This document shows, piece by piece, positions 16,090 through 23,701 of a DNA stretch of 64,000 nucleotides. Position 1 is the first letter of the stretch; the number at the start of each line of letters is the position of its first letter. Origin of the DNA: Betaproteobacteria bacterium (lineage in GTDB: Bacteria > Pseudomonadota > Gammaproteobacteria > Burkholderiales > SG8-41); the NCBI GenBank assembly GCA_025363575.1, contig JANYDM010000007.1, positions 57,711-121,710 of the forward strand, written 5' to 3'. Under the pieces are notes generated by a model. It searched no databases. It saw only the letters and a program-made list of their open reading frames with translations, and was not told the origin of the DNA. The position numbers were made by a program, and so were the translations under genes.

Positions 16090-17085
16090 TTAAATCAGCT
16101 TCACCAGCTGCTTGCCGAAGTTTTTACCGTTCAAGAGACCGATGAATGCCTGCGGGGCATTCTCGAGGCCCTGCGCGATGCTCTCGCGATATTTGAGCTT
16201 GCCCTCGTGCACGAGTGTCGCAAGCTCCTTCAGCGCCGGCCGCCACAGGTCCATGTGGTCCGAGCAGATGAATCCACGCATCTGTATGCGGTTGACGAGG
16301 ATCGAGCGGCAGTTGCGCAATGTCAACGCGTCCGGATTGTTATAGCCCGAAATCTGCCCGCATAGCGCAATTCGCGAGAACGCATTCATCTGCAGCAGCA
16401 GCGCGTCGAGGATAGGCCCGCCGACGTTGTCGAAATAAACATCGACGCCTTGCGGGCAGGCGGCCGTGAGATCGGCGTCCAGCCTGCCCGCCTTGTAGTC
16501 GACGCACGCATCGAGGCCCAACTCATCAACGACATATTCGCATTTGGCTTTTCCGCCCGCGATGCCGACCGCGCGGCAGCCGCGCAATTTCGCCAGCTGG
16601 CCGACGACGCCACCGACCGCGCCGCTCGCCGCTGACACCACTACGGTCTCGCCCGCCTTGGGCTTACCGTGCTCGTTGAGCCCGATCCACGCCGTGACAC
16701 CCGGCATGCCGACAGCCCCGAGGTAAGCCGGGAGCGGGACATACGCGGGATCGACCTTGCGCACGCCGCCGCCGTCGCTCTTGCCGTAGAGCTGCCAGCC
16801 GGTGCGCGTCTCGACGAAATCGCCAACCTTGAATTTTTCATGTTTCGATGCGACGACTTCGCCGACCGCCGTGCCGACCATCACCTCGCCGACTTCGGCT
16901 TTTTTCGCGTAAGACTTTGCGTCGTCCATGCGGCCGCGCATATAAGGATCGAGCGACATATAGTGCGCGCGCACGACAAATTCGCCGTCGCCGGCTTGCG
17001 GCACGTCCGCTTCGGCCATGCGGAAATGCTTCTCTTCGACCGCGCCCTGCGGACGCGCCGCGAGCAGTATCTGCTTGTTCATCAT
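16090..17085 (-). CDS. NADP-dependent oxidoreductase, CurA/LTB4 dehydrogenase type
   Basis: The enzyme belongs to the zinc-free branch of the medium-chain reductases, which reduce enone double bonds with NADPH. The 331-residue sequence shows LSLDPYMRGRM-like start (YMSLDPYMRGRMDD), VGDFVETRTGWQLY, LGAVGMPGVTAWIGL, the cofactor loop VSAASGAVGGVVGQLAKLRG (glycine motif AASGAVGG), and VDVYFDNVGGPILDALL. No structural or catalytic zinc cysteines are present, as expected for this branch. Ribosome-binding site CGGAGAG precedes the ATG pair at 17085. It is divergent from the SDR gene at 17205 with a 119-base control region. Natural substrate is unknown. Confidence 0.9.
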   Translation of the reverse strand: MMNKQILLAARPQGAVEEKHFRMAEADVPQAGDGEFVVRAHYMSLDPYMRGRMDDAKSYAKKAEVGEVMVGTAVGEVVASKHEKFKVGDFVETRTGWQLYGKSDGGGVRKVDPAYVPLPAYLGAVGMPGVTAWIGLNEHGKPKAGETVVVSAASGAVGGVVGQLAKLRGCRAVGIAGGKAKCEYVVDELGLDACVDYKAGRLDADLTAACPQGVDVYFDNVGGPILDALLLQMNAFSRIALCGQISGYNNPDALTLRNCRSILVNRIQMRGFICSDHMDLWRPALKELATLVHEGKLKYRESIAQGLENAPQAFIGLLNGKNFGKQLVKLI

Positions 17086-17204
17086 TTTGGCTCTCCGGTT
17101 GAGTCGTCAATACATACACCCGCTGCGCCGCGGATGCAACGCGCCTCCCGTAGTAAACTGTCGACCTCGCGCATCCACAAGAAATTATCCGGGGAGTTCA
17201 TCGC

Positions 17205-17972
17205 ATGGATTTGAAGTTAAAGGGCCAGACCGCGCTCGTGACCGGCGCATCACGCGGCATCGGTCTCGCGGTCGCTCATGAGCTCGCGCGCGAGGGCTGC
17301 AACCTGCATCTGGCCTCGCGCACCGCGGCCGACCTTGAAGCGGCGCGCGCGGCCATCGCGCAACACAGCACAGTCAAAGTGCAGTGCTACGCGCTCGATC
17401 TCGGCGAATCGCGCAATATCGCGTCGCTGGTGCAGCAGGCCGGCGATGTCGACATCCTCGTCAACAACGCCGGGGTAACGCCCGCGGGCGAATTGCTCGA
17501 GATAGATGAAAAGCAGTGGCGCCAGGGCTGGGAGCTGAAGCTTTTCGGCTACATCAACCTGACACGCGAAATCTACGCGCGCATGCGCGCCCGCCGCGCG
17601 GGCGTCATCGTTAACGTCATCGGCGTTGCCGGCGAGCGGCCCCGTCAGAACTATATTGCGGGCACCACCGGCAATGCTGCGCTGATGGCATTCACGCGCA
17701 CGCTCGGCGGCGACAGCATGGATTACGGCGTGCGCGTCGTCGGCATCAATCCGGGCCAGGTCGAAACCGACCGCCTGCGCACGCGGTTGCAGAAAAAAGC
17801 GCAAGACACCCTCGGCGACGCCAAACGCTGGAAAGAGATGCTGAAGAATCCGATGGGCCAGCCGCAGGAGATCGCCGACCTCGTCGCTTACCTCGCCTCG
17901 CCGCGCGCTTCGTTCATCAGCGGCACCGTCATCACCGCCGATGCCGGGCGCGCGGCGCGCCACGCCGACTAG
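17205..17972 (+). CDS. SDR-fold protein lacking the catalytic triad
   Basis: The 255-residue protein keeps the cofactor site of short-chain dehydrogenases: TGASRGIG at residues 13-20 and NNAG at 87-90. The catalytic residues are missing. Where family members have NISS, it has NVIG (residues 137-140). Where they have YxxxK before AAL, it has GTTGN before AAL, so Tyr becomes Gly153 and Lys becomes Asn157. Tyr150 is near but is not spaced correctly from any lysine. It may bind NAD(P) without reducing a carbonyl, or use a different chemistry. GGAG ribosome-binding site precedes the ATG. It leads a probable operon with two TctC genes and an exported aldolase. Confidence 0.85.
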   Translation: MDLKLKGQTALVTGASRGIGLAVAHELAREGCNLHLASRTAADLEAARAAIAQHSTVKVQCYALDLGESRNIASLVQQAGDVDILVNNAGVTPAGELLEIDEKQWRQGWELKLFGYINLTREIYARMRARRAGVIVNVIGVAGERPRQNYIAGTTGNAALMAFTRTLGGDSMDYGVRVVGINPGQVETDRLRTRLQKKAQDTLGDAKRWKEMLKNPMGQPQEIADLVAYLASPRASFISGTVITADAGRAARHAD

Positions 17973-17990
17973 CAGCTCTCCGATCTCGAT

Positions 17991-18965
17991 TTGTCCGTGC
18001 ACAGAGCTGTTAATTGCGTGGGTGCTTGCACGCTCGCGCTGGTCACGGCCGGTGCGCCCGCGCAATCGAGCTACCCCGACAAACCCGTCCGCCTGATCGT
18101 CCCCTACCCGCCTGGTGCGGGCACCGACATCATCGCGCGCACAGTCGGGCAGAAGCTCGGCGAAATACTCGGCCAGCAGATCGTCGTCGACAATCGCGGC
18201 GGCGCTGGCGGCGTGATAGGAGCGGATGCAGCAGCCAAGGCGCCGCCTGATGGCTACACGATGGTGCTCGTAACCAGCACGTTTGCGATGACACCTGCGC
18301 TGCAAAAGCCGCCGTACGATCCGGTGCGCGACTTTACGCCGCTGATCCTGCTCGCCGCGGTGCCGAACATCCTCGTCGTGAATCCATCGATGCCGGCGCA
18401 CACAGTGCAAGAGCTCGTCGCGCTCGCACGTGCGAAGCCCAACGAAATCAGTTACGCAACGTCGGGCACGGGCACCGTTTCACACTTGCTGACCGAGTGG
18501 CTGCGCAGCACCGTCGGCGGCATGCAGTTGGTGCATGTCCCTTACAAGGGCAACGCGCAGGCGCTGACCGATCTGCTCGGCGGGCACGTCTCGATCATGT
18601 TTTCGGCGCTGCCGTCCGCGATGCCGCATCTGGCGAGCGGCCGTGTGCGTCCGCTTGCGATCACGAGCCGCAAGCGCTCGCCCGCCGTGCCGCAGGTGCC
18701 GACATTCATCGAGTCCGGCCTGCGGGATTTCGAATTTGCGTCCGAGTTCGGACTGCTGCTGCCCGCGCGCGCACCGCGCGAAATCGTCGCGCGGCTGAAC
18801 CGCGAGATCGTAAAAATTCTGCGCATGCCAGACGTGCGCGAGCGTCTCGCGACGCAAGGCGCCGAACCCGTGGGCAATACGCCCGAGCAATACGCCGCCG
18901 CATTGAAGGCCGATCTCGCGCGCTGGGCGAAGGTGGTAAAGACGGCGGGAATTCGTGCAGACTGA
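17991..18965 (+). CDS. TctC/Bug-family solute-binding protein (copy 3)
   Basis: The frame begins at a TTG (17991) with a GTG two codons later (17997); neither has a clear ribosome-binding site, and coupling to the SDR stop 18 bases upstream is likely. The signal peptide VNCVGACTLALVTAGAPAQS is short. Ligand loop PYPPGAGTDIIARTVG has a GAGTD variant; DNRGGAGGVIG, PPDGYTMV and HVPYKGNAQA are standard. The product is about 324 residues. Copy 4 begins six bases after its stop, so the pair is co-translated. Confidence 0.88.
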   Translation: MSVHRAVNCVGACTLALVTAGAPAQSSYPDKPVRLIVPYPPGAGTDIIARTVGQKLGEILGQQIVVDNRGGAGGVIGADAAAKAPPDGYTMVLVTSTFAMTPALQKPPYDPVRDFTPLILLAAVPNILVVNPSMPAHTVQELVALARAKPNEISYATSGTGTVSHLLTEWLRSTVGGMQLVHVPYKGNAQALTDLLGGHVSIMFSALPSAMPHLASGRVRPLAITSRKRSPAVPQVPTFIESGLRDFEFASEFGLLLPARAPREIVARLNREIVKILRMPDVRERLATQGAEPVGNTPEQYAAALKADLARWAKVVKTAGIRAD

Positions 18966-18971
18966 TAACCC

Positions 18972-19916
18972 ATGAACCAATTAATTTTCGGCGTGGCAAC
19001 CTTGCTCGCAGTTGCCGGCAGCGCTGCGACAGCAGCGGACTACCCGGAAAAACCCCTGCGCCTGCTCGTCGGTTTTTCGGCCGGCGGCAGCGCCGATATA
19101 TCCGCGCGCGCCATCGCGAAAAAACTCGGCGAGACGCTCGCGACCAACGTGGTCATCGACAACCGCGGCGGTGCGGGCGGAAGCCTGGCCGCGCAGCTTG
19201 TCGCCGTGGCGCGACCCGACGGCTACACGCTGTTATGGGGAACGGTCGGCGCGCTGACGGTCACCCCGCTCATTGAAAAAGACCTTCCGTACAATCCGCA
19301 GACCGCGTTCGCCCCCGTCGGCCTGACGTTGACTTTCTGCAACGCGCTCATCACGCGCCAGGATTCACCGGTGCAGTCGGTTGCGCAGCTCATCGCGCTC
19401 GCGAAAGAAAAACAAGGCACGCTGAGCTACGGCACTCAAGGCATAGGCTCGGCCGGCTATCTGTCAGGCGAGTTATTCAAGAGTATGACGGGCACGCGCT
19501 TTACGCACATTCCATACAAAGGCGCGACCGAAATTCTCACCTCGGTCGTGAGCGGCGAGCTGCAGTCCAGCTTTATCAGCGTGACGGCAGCGGGTTCGCT
19601 GCGCAGCCGCATCCGCGTGCTGGCGGTCACCAGCCTCAACCGCGACCCCAGCCTGCCCGACGTGCCCTCAATGAGCGAAGCCGGCGTCAAGAATTACGAC
19701 GCGACATTCTGGTACGGCCTGCTCGCGCCGGCGGGGACGTCTGCCGCCATCGTCAACAAGTTAAATTCGCATCTGCGCGCGGCGCTGGCCGACACGGCGG
19801 CAATGCGCGCGGTGCAGGCGCAGGGATTGAATCCCGCGCCCTCGACGCCGCAGGAGTACGCAGCGCGCATCAGGGCCGATTACCAGAAGTGGAAAAAAAT
19901 CATTGCCGGCGCATGA
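18972..19916 (+). CDS. TctC/Bug-family solute-binding protein (copy 4)
   Basis: This 314-residue copy starts at an ATG six bases after copy 3. Its signal peptide ends at TAA-AD. Ligand loop is GFSAGGSADISARAIA, in which the usual Asp of TD is preceded by Ala. HIPYKGATEI and DNRGGAGGSLA are present. A cysteine in LTFCNALITRQ is unusual for the family at this position. Sequence differs enough from copy 3 that the tandem is an old pair or two independent acquisitions, not a fresh duplication. Confidence 0.9.
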   Translation: MNQLIFGVATLLAVAGSAATAADYPEKPLRLLVGFSAGGSADISARAIAKKLGETLATNVVIDNRGGAGGSLAAQLVAVARPDGYTLLWGTVGALTVTPLIEKDLPYNPQTAFAPVGLTLTFCNALITRQDSPVQSVAQLIALAKEKQGTLSYGTQGIGSAGYLSGELFKSMTGTRFTHIPYKGATEILTSVVSGELQSSFISVTAAGSLRSRIRVLAVTSLNRDPSLPDVPSMSEAGVKNYDATFWYGLLAPAGTSAAIVNKLNSHLRAALADTAAMRAVQAQGLNPAPSTPQEYAARIRADYQKWKKIIAGA

Positions 19917-20023
19917 CGCGCGTATTGCCGCCGCGCGCGGAAAAGCGCATCCTTTGCTCCGGATAAAGAGTCGCCGTCGCCAGTTCAATTAAAACAACCG
20001 CATTCTCCAGGGAGGAAGTTGCC

Positions 20024-21007
20024 ATGCATAAATCGCTCGCACTATTCATGACGTACGCCGCGCTGACCACTGCTGCCGTCGCGCAGGAATTTCCGCTCGC
20101 GGCACCTGCCGGCAAGGACAGCAACGCGCGCCAGGTTGCACCGGCCGGCGCGGTCAACCAGGGGCCGTTCAACAACTCGAACTGGAAATACGGCAACGCG
20201 TTCAATGCGCCGGCCGGCGCCAAAATCTGGAACCCCGCCAAATTGAAGCTGATGCAGGGCGGCAAGCTGGTGGGCGGCACGGTGCGCGGCGTCGCTGCGC
20301 CGAGCACCTATTGCGCCATGGCCGATGCCGGCTACGATTTCATCTGGACCGAGATGCAGCACGAAGGCTCGTCGTGGGGCGAAGTCTGGCGCGCCTGGTA
20401 CTCGTGCCCGCACGCCAAGGCAGTGCCCGGCGTGCGCATTGCTTATACCGACGAGCGCGAAATTCAGCATGCGCTCGACGGCGGCGCGCTGGTGCTCGTC
20501 GTGCCGACGGTCGACACGGTCGAGGAAGCCAAAGAGGCGGTAGGCTGGGCCTACTTTCCGCCGCTCGGCAAACGCAGCCAGGGCGGCGGCCAGGCGTTCG
20601 AGCCGCACATGTGGGGCAACGTGCCGGGCGGTTACCGCAACACGATTAACGACAACCTCGTGCTGATATTGATGATAGAAACGCTCGAAGGCCTCAAGAA
20701 CGCGGACGAGATCGCGAAAGTCCCCGGCGTCACCGCGGTATTCGCGGCGAGCGGAGACCTCGGCAATTTCAGCGGCTACAAGCAGGGTGATCCCGATTAC
20801 GAGCGTGCCATCAACATCGTGCACGACGCGGCGATCAAGGCCGGCAAAAAACTTTGCGGCCCGTTCGCGTGGAAAAACCGCGCCGACTTCACGTGCTTCC
20901 AGGCGCAGAGCGAGTCGGTGCAGATCCAGCGCGGCGCGAAAGCCGAGCTTGGCGAACTCTTCAACACGCAGGCGAAACCCGAAGTCGGGCCGTACGCGCC
21001 GAGATAA
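20024..21007 (+). CDS. Exported HpcH/HpaI-type aldolase homologue
   Basis: Family members are metal-dependent class II aldolases that cleave or form hydroxy-keto acids in the cytoplasm. This 327-residue copy instead starts with a Sec signal peptide (MHKSLALFMTYAALTTAAVA, cleaved before QEF) and about 45 extra residues rich in Asn, Pro and Gly. The barrel then shows GGTVRG, ADAGYDFIWTEMQHEG (in place of the usual DxEHG), PGVRIAY, LVLVVPTVDTVEEAKEAV, LILMIETLEGLKNADEI (metal Glu) and FAASGDLGNFSGY (metal Asp in the GxxDL position). Ribosome-binding site GGGAGGAAG is strong. Two TctC genes precede it, so it may process the compound they bind. Export is inferred from the peptide. Confidence 0.8.
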   Translation: MHKSLALFMTYAALTTAAVAQEFPLAAPAGKDSNARQVAPAGAVNQGPFNNSNWKYGNAFNAPAGAKIWNPAKLKLMQGGKLVGGTVRGVAAPSTYCAMADAGYDFIWTEMQHEGSSWGEVWRAWYSCPHAKAVPGVRIAYTDEREIQHALDGGALVLVVPTVDTVEEAKEAVGWAYFPPLGKRSQGGGQAFEPHMWGNVPGGYRNTINDNLVLILMIETLEGLKNADEIAKVPGVTAVFAASGDLGNFSGYKQGDPDYERAINIVHDAAIKAGKKLCGPFAWKNRADFTCFQAQSESVQIQRGAKAELGELFNTQAKPEVGPYAPR

Positions 21008-21021
21008 GGCGCCAATAAAGG

Positions 21022-21051
21022 CAGCGGGTTCGGCGGCGGGGACACCCGCTG
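21022..21051. terminator. Perfect 8-bp hairpin after the aldolase gene
   Basis: Arms CAGCGGGT (21022-21029) and ACCCGCTG (21044-21051) pair perfectly around a 14-base loop. No T-tract follows. Its place 14 bases after a stop codon suggests termination or transcript stabilisation. Confidence 0.4.
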
Positions 21052-21100
21052 TCGCGTATCATCGCGTCTTCGATTTCGACTGCCCGCTGCAATTCCCCGC

Positions 21101-21676
21101 ATGGAAGCTTTGCTCGTCTCCACCGGCGTCGTCGCCCTCGCCGAAATCGGCGACAAGACGCAACTGCTCGCCTTTATACTCGCGGCGCGTTTCAGAAAGC
21201 CCGTACCCATCATCGCCGGCATTCTCGTTGCCACGCTGGTCAATCACGGGCTCGCCGGCGCGCTCGGCGCGTGGATCACCACGGTAGTGAGCCCTGAGGT
21301 CATGCGTTGGGTGCTCGGGCTCTCGTTCATCGGCATGGCGGCGTGGACGCTGGTCCCGGACAAGATCGAAGAAGAAGAAACGCAGGTCGCGCGGCGACTC
21401 GGCGTGTTCGGCGCGACGCTGGTCACTTTTTTCCTGGCGGAGATGGGCGACAAGACGCAGATCGCGACGATCGCGCTCGCCGCGCACTACGGCGCGCCGC
21501 TGCTCGTCGTCATCGGCACCACGCTGGGCATGTTGATCGCGGATGTGCCGGCCGTTTTCATCGGCAACCGCTTCGCTGCGAAAATCCCGATGAAACTCGT
21601 GCACGGCATCGCGGCAGCCATCTTCGCCGCGATGGGCGTGCTGACCCTGCTGAAGATCGAAAAACTGTTCCAGTAG
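21101..21676 (+). CDS. TMEM165/Gdt1-family cation transporter
   Basis: The family exports Mn2+ or Ca2+ by exchange. The 191-residue protein has the expected two-fold design with one signature in each half: EIGDKTQLL near residue 13 and EMGDKTQIATIAL near 115. Both acidic and Asp-Lys-Thr residues are intact. Six membrane helices can be drawn, with a charged cytoplasmic loop DKIEEEETQVARRLG between the halves. I looked for a manganese (yybP-ykoY) riboswitch in the 90 bases upstream and found no convincing match. It ends 10 bases from a convergent gene. Confidence 0.92.
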   Translation: MEALLVSTGVVALAEIGDKTQLLAFILAARFRKPVPIIAGILVATLVNHGLAGALGAWITTVVSPEVMRWVLGLSFIGMAAWTLVPDKIEEEETQVARRLGVFGATLVTFFLAEMGDKTQIATIALAAHYGAPLLVVIGTTLGMLIADVPAVFIGNRFAAKIPMKLVHGIAAAIFAAMGVLTLLKIEKLFQ

Positions 21677-21686
21677 CGGGCGGCTG

Positions 21687-22589
21687 CTACTTCTGCTGGC
21701 GCTCCTGCGCGAGCTGGTCGAGATAGATTTTCTCGAGCTTCGCGACCGCGTCGCGATAGCCCTGCGGATCGACGAAGCGGTTCGGATCGTAGGCGTCGCC
21801 CGGCTTGTACTTCTCATGCAGATTGAACTGCTTCGCGTGCGATGCCACCCACACCTCGGGCACGATCTGCTTCTGCTTCGCGAACGTTTGCGCGTACGCC
21901 TCCGTGATGCCGGGATACCCCGGCATGCCGCTTACCTTCACGCCCGGATTGATCGACCCCATGTTGGCGATCAGCACGCGATAAGTGCGGCCGCCGTCCT
22001 GCGTCGTGTACGAAAAGCTCGTCGCGCCCTTGGTATGGCCGGGATGATGCATGACGGTCAGCTCAGTGTCGCCGAGCTTGACCTTGTCGCCGTCTTTGAG
22101 GCGCTGGTCGACTTTGACGGGCTCATACGTCGAGCCGCGGCCTTCCGGAAAGCGATAGTCGGAATTGCCGCCGTCTTCGAGCATGCCGCTGTCAGCTTCC
22201 TGCATCAGCATTTTCGCGCCGGTGATGCGCTTGAGCTCGGCCAGCCCCGCCGCATGGTCCCAATGACCATGCGTCGCGAGCAGCAGCTTGATATCGCCGA
22301 CCTTGAAGCCGAGCTTCTCGATATTGGCGCGGATGGGCGCCACCGAATCGTTGACGCCGGTATTGATCAGCATGCTGCCGGCCGGGGTGACGATCAGGTA
22401 GACCGCGAGATCGTACGTGCCGACATAATACAGATTGCCCACGATGTGCAGCGGCGGGAAGGGCCGCACATAGATTTCGTTTTCTTTCGTGATGCGCGGC
22501 GGCGTGAATTTCGCCTGGGCGAGCACGCTGGCAGGACCCAATGCCACTGAGGCGGCAAAACCGGCGAGTATGAATTGCTTCCAGCGCAT
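21687..22589 (-). CDS. Subclass B3-type metallo-beta-lactamase
   Basis: The 300-residue protein has a signal peptide (cleaved near VLA-QA, residue 24-26) and the full zinc set of subclass B3: HGHWDH at residues 107-112 (ligands H107, H109, D111, H112), H185 in HHPGHTKGATSFSY, and H251 in VASHAKQF. LINTGVNDSVAPIRANIEKLGF is the typical early segment. GGAG is present upstream of the start. Such enzymes often hydrolyse carbapenems, but environmental B3 relatives can be lactonases or have low beta-lactamase activity. The position alone, between unrelated genes, gives no hint of resistance selection. Confidence 0.85.
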   Translation of the reverse strand: MRWKQFILAGFAASVALGPASVLAQAKFTPPRITKENEIYVRPFPPLHIVGNLYYVGTYDLAVYLIVTPAGSMLINTGVNDSVAPIRANIEKLGFKVGDIKLLLATHGHWDHAAGLAELKRITGAKMLMQEADSGMLEDGGNSDYRFPEGRGSTYEPVKVDQRLKDGDKVKLGDTELTVMHHPGHTKGATSFSYTTQDGGRTYRVLIANMGSINPGVKVSGMPGYPGITEAYAQTFAKQKQIVPEVWVASHAKQFNLHEKYKPGDAYDPNRFVDPQGYRDAVAKLEKIYLDQLAQERQQK

Positions 22590-22753
22590 GCGGGAGACCT
22601 CCTGTTGATGTCGACGGGGCGCCGGCAGCTTCTGTAAAGTCTATCGCGGCTGCCTAGCATTGGACCTACGGCAACAGTATAGTGCGCCCGTGTCCGTCAC
22701 ATCAATACTACGTGCCGCGAGCCGCGTCGCGGAACAGTAGTGGACACAATATG

Positions 22754-23167
22754 TCAGGGGCCATTCATGTTGCCGGCGTGGTAATTCGTCGGCGGCTGCT
22801 CCACTACGTGCCACACCTTGTTGAAGCCGTCGCCGCTGATGTCACCGGGCTTCTGGTCTTTGCTCCAGTAATAGAGCGGCTTGCCCGACCACGCCCACTG
22901 TCTGGAGCCGTCGTCGCGGGTCACTATCGTCCAGTCTCCTCCCGATTGATCGGCGGCCGCCGGTGTGAAGGGCGGCCAATTGGTCGCGCATTGACCGTTG
23001 CAGACGCTCTTGCCCGGCGCGTCTTTATCGAACGTGTACAGCGTCATGCCGCTGGCGCCGGTCATGAGGCCGTTCGAGTAATGCACCGGCGCATACGGCA
23101 GGCTGGAGCAGCCGGCCGCCAGCATGAGCGCCGCGCCGCCGCACAGAACTTTGACGTGCTTCATCAT
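22754..23167 (-). CDS. Lipoprotein with YxFxxD repeats (COG4315 type), downstream paralogue
   Basis: The 137-residue product has a lipoprotein signal (MLAAGC, Cys20). The mature part holds two copies of the family element: LYTFDKDAPGKSVCNGQCATNWPPF and LYYWSKDQKPGDISGDGFNKVWHV, quoted here in short pieces as LYTFDKD, NGQCATNWPP, LYYWSKDQKPGD and FNKVWHV. CNGQC may form a disulfide. Function is unknown; members are envelope proteins. It is about three-quarters identical to the next gene upstream, a tandem duplication. GGGGG ribosome-binding site precedes the start. Confidence 0.85.
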   Translation of the reverse strand: MMKHVKVLCGGAALMLAAGCSSLPYAPVHYSNGLMTGASGMTLYTFDKDAPGKSVCNGQCATNWPPFTPAAADQSGGDWTIVTRDDGSRQWAWSGKPLYYWSKDQKPGDISGDGFNKVWHVVEQPPTNYHAGNMNGP

Positions 23168-23204
23168 CCCCCCTCAATTGCGTGCAAAAAATTTACCCCG
23201 TCGA

Positions 23205-23618
23205 TTACAGCGACATATTGCCCGTGAGAGGCCGCGGTTCAGGTCTGACGGCGCGCCACACCTTGTTGAAGTTGTCGCCGGTCACGTCGCCGGGCTTCTG
23301 GTCTTTGCTCCAGTAGTAAAGCGGCTTGCCGAGCCATGCCCATTGCTTCGCGCCGTCGTCGCGCGTGATGACCGTCCAGTCGCCGCCCGATTGGTCGGAC
23401 GAGCCTGCCGCCAGCGGCGGCCAGCTCGTTGCGCATTGTCCGTTGCAAACGCTCTTGCCCGAGCCCGCCGCATCTTTGTCGAACGTGTACAGCGTCATGC
23501 CGTTCGTGCCCGTCATGAGGCCGTTCGTATAATGGACGGGCGCATAAGGCAGGTTAGAGCATGCTGCCAGCGTCAATGCTGCCGCAGCCATTAACAACGC
23601 TCTTGAAGTGTGAGTCAT
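23205..23618 (-). CDS. Lipoprotein with YxFxxD repeats (COG4315 type), upstream paralogue
   Basis: Start chosen at the ATG at 23618; the frame runs further upstream but that part has no coding character. The lipobox LAAC puts the acylated cysteine at residue 20. Its mature sequence follows its neighbour nearly residue for residue (SNLPYAPVHYTNGLMTG against SSLPYAPVHYSNGLMTG), with one two-residue insertion (AAGSGKS against APGKS) and a different C-terminus. Only 37 bases separate the two genes, so they are likely co-transcribed. Confidence 0.85.
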   Translation of the reverse strand: MTHTSRALLMAAAALTLAACSNLPYAPVHYTNGLMTGTNGMTLYTFDKDAAGSGKSVCNGQCATSWPPLAAGSSDQSGGDWTVITRDDGAKQWAWLGKPLYYWSKDQKPGDVTGDNFNKVWRAVRPEPRPLTGNMSL

Positions 23619-23701
23619 TTTTCGCTCCGTGTTGTCTTCCGCAGGGATGCTCCTGCCACCCGTAAACACGCGGCGCGGGCGTTTATTCCCGGCCACCGCG
23701 C

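Noticed and set aside
21008..21100. Manganese riboswitch upstream of the Gdt1-type transporter
   Set aside because: The leader is short and holds only a simple hairpin that fits the end of the previous gene; I see no conserved riboswitch core.
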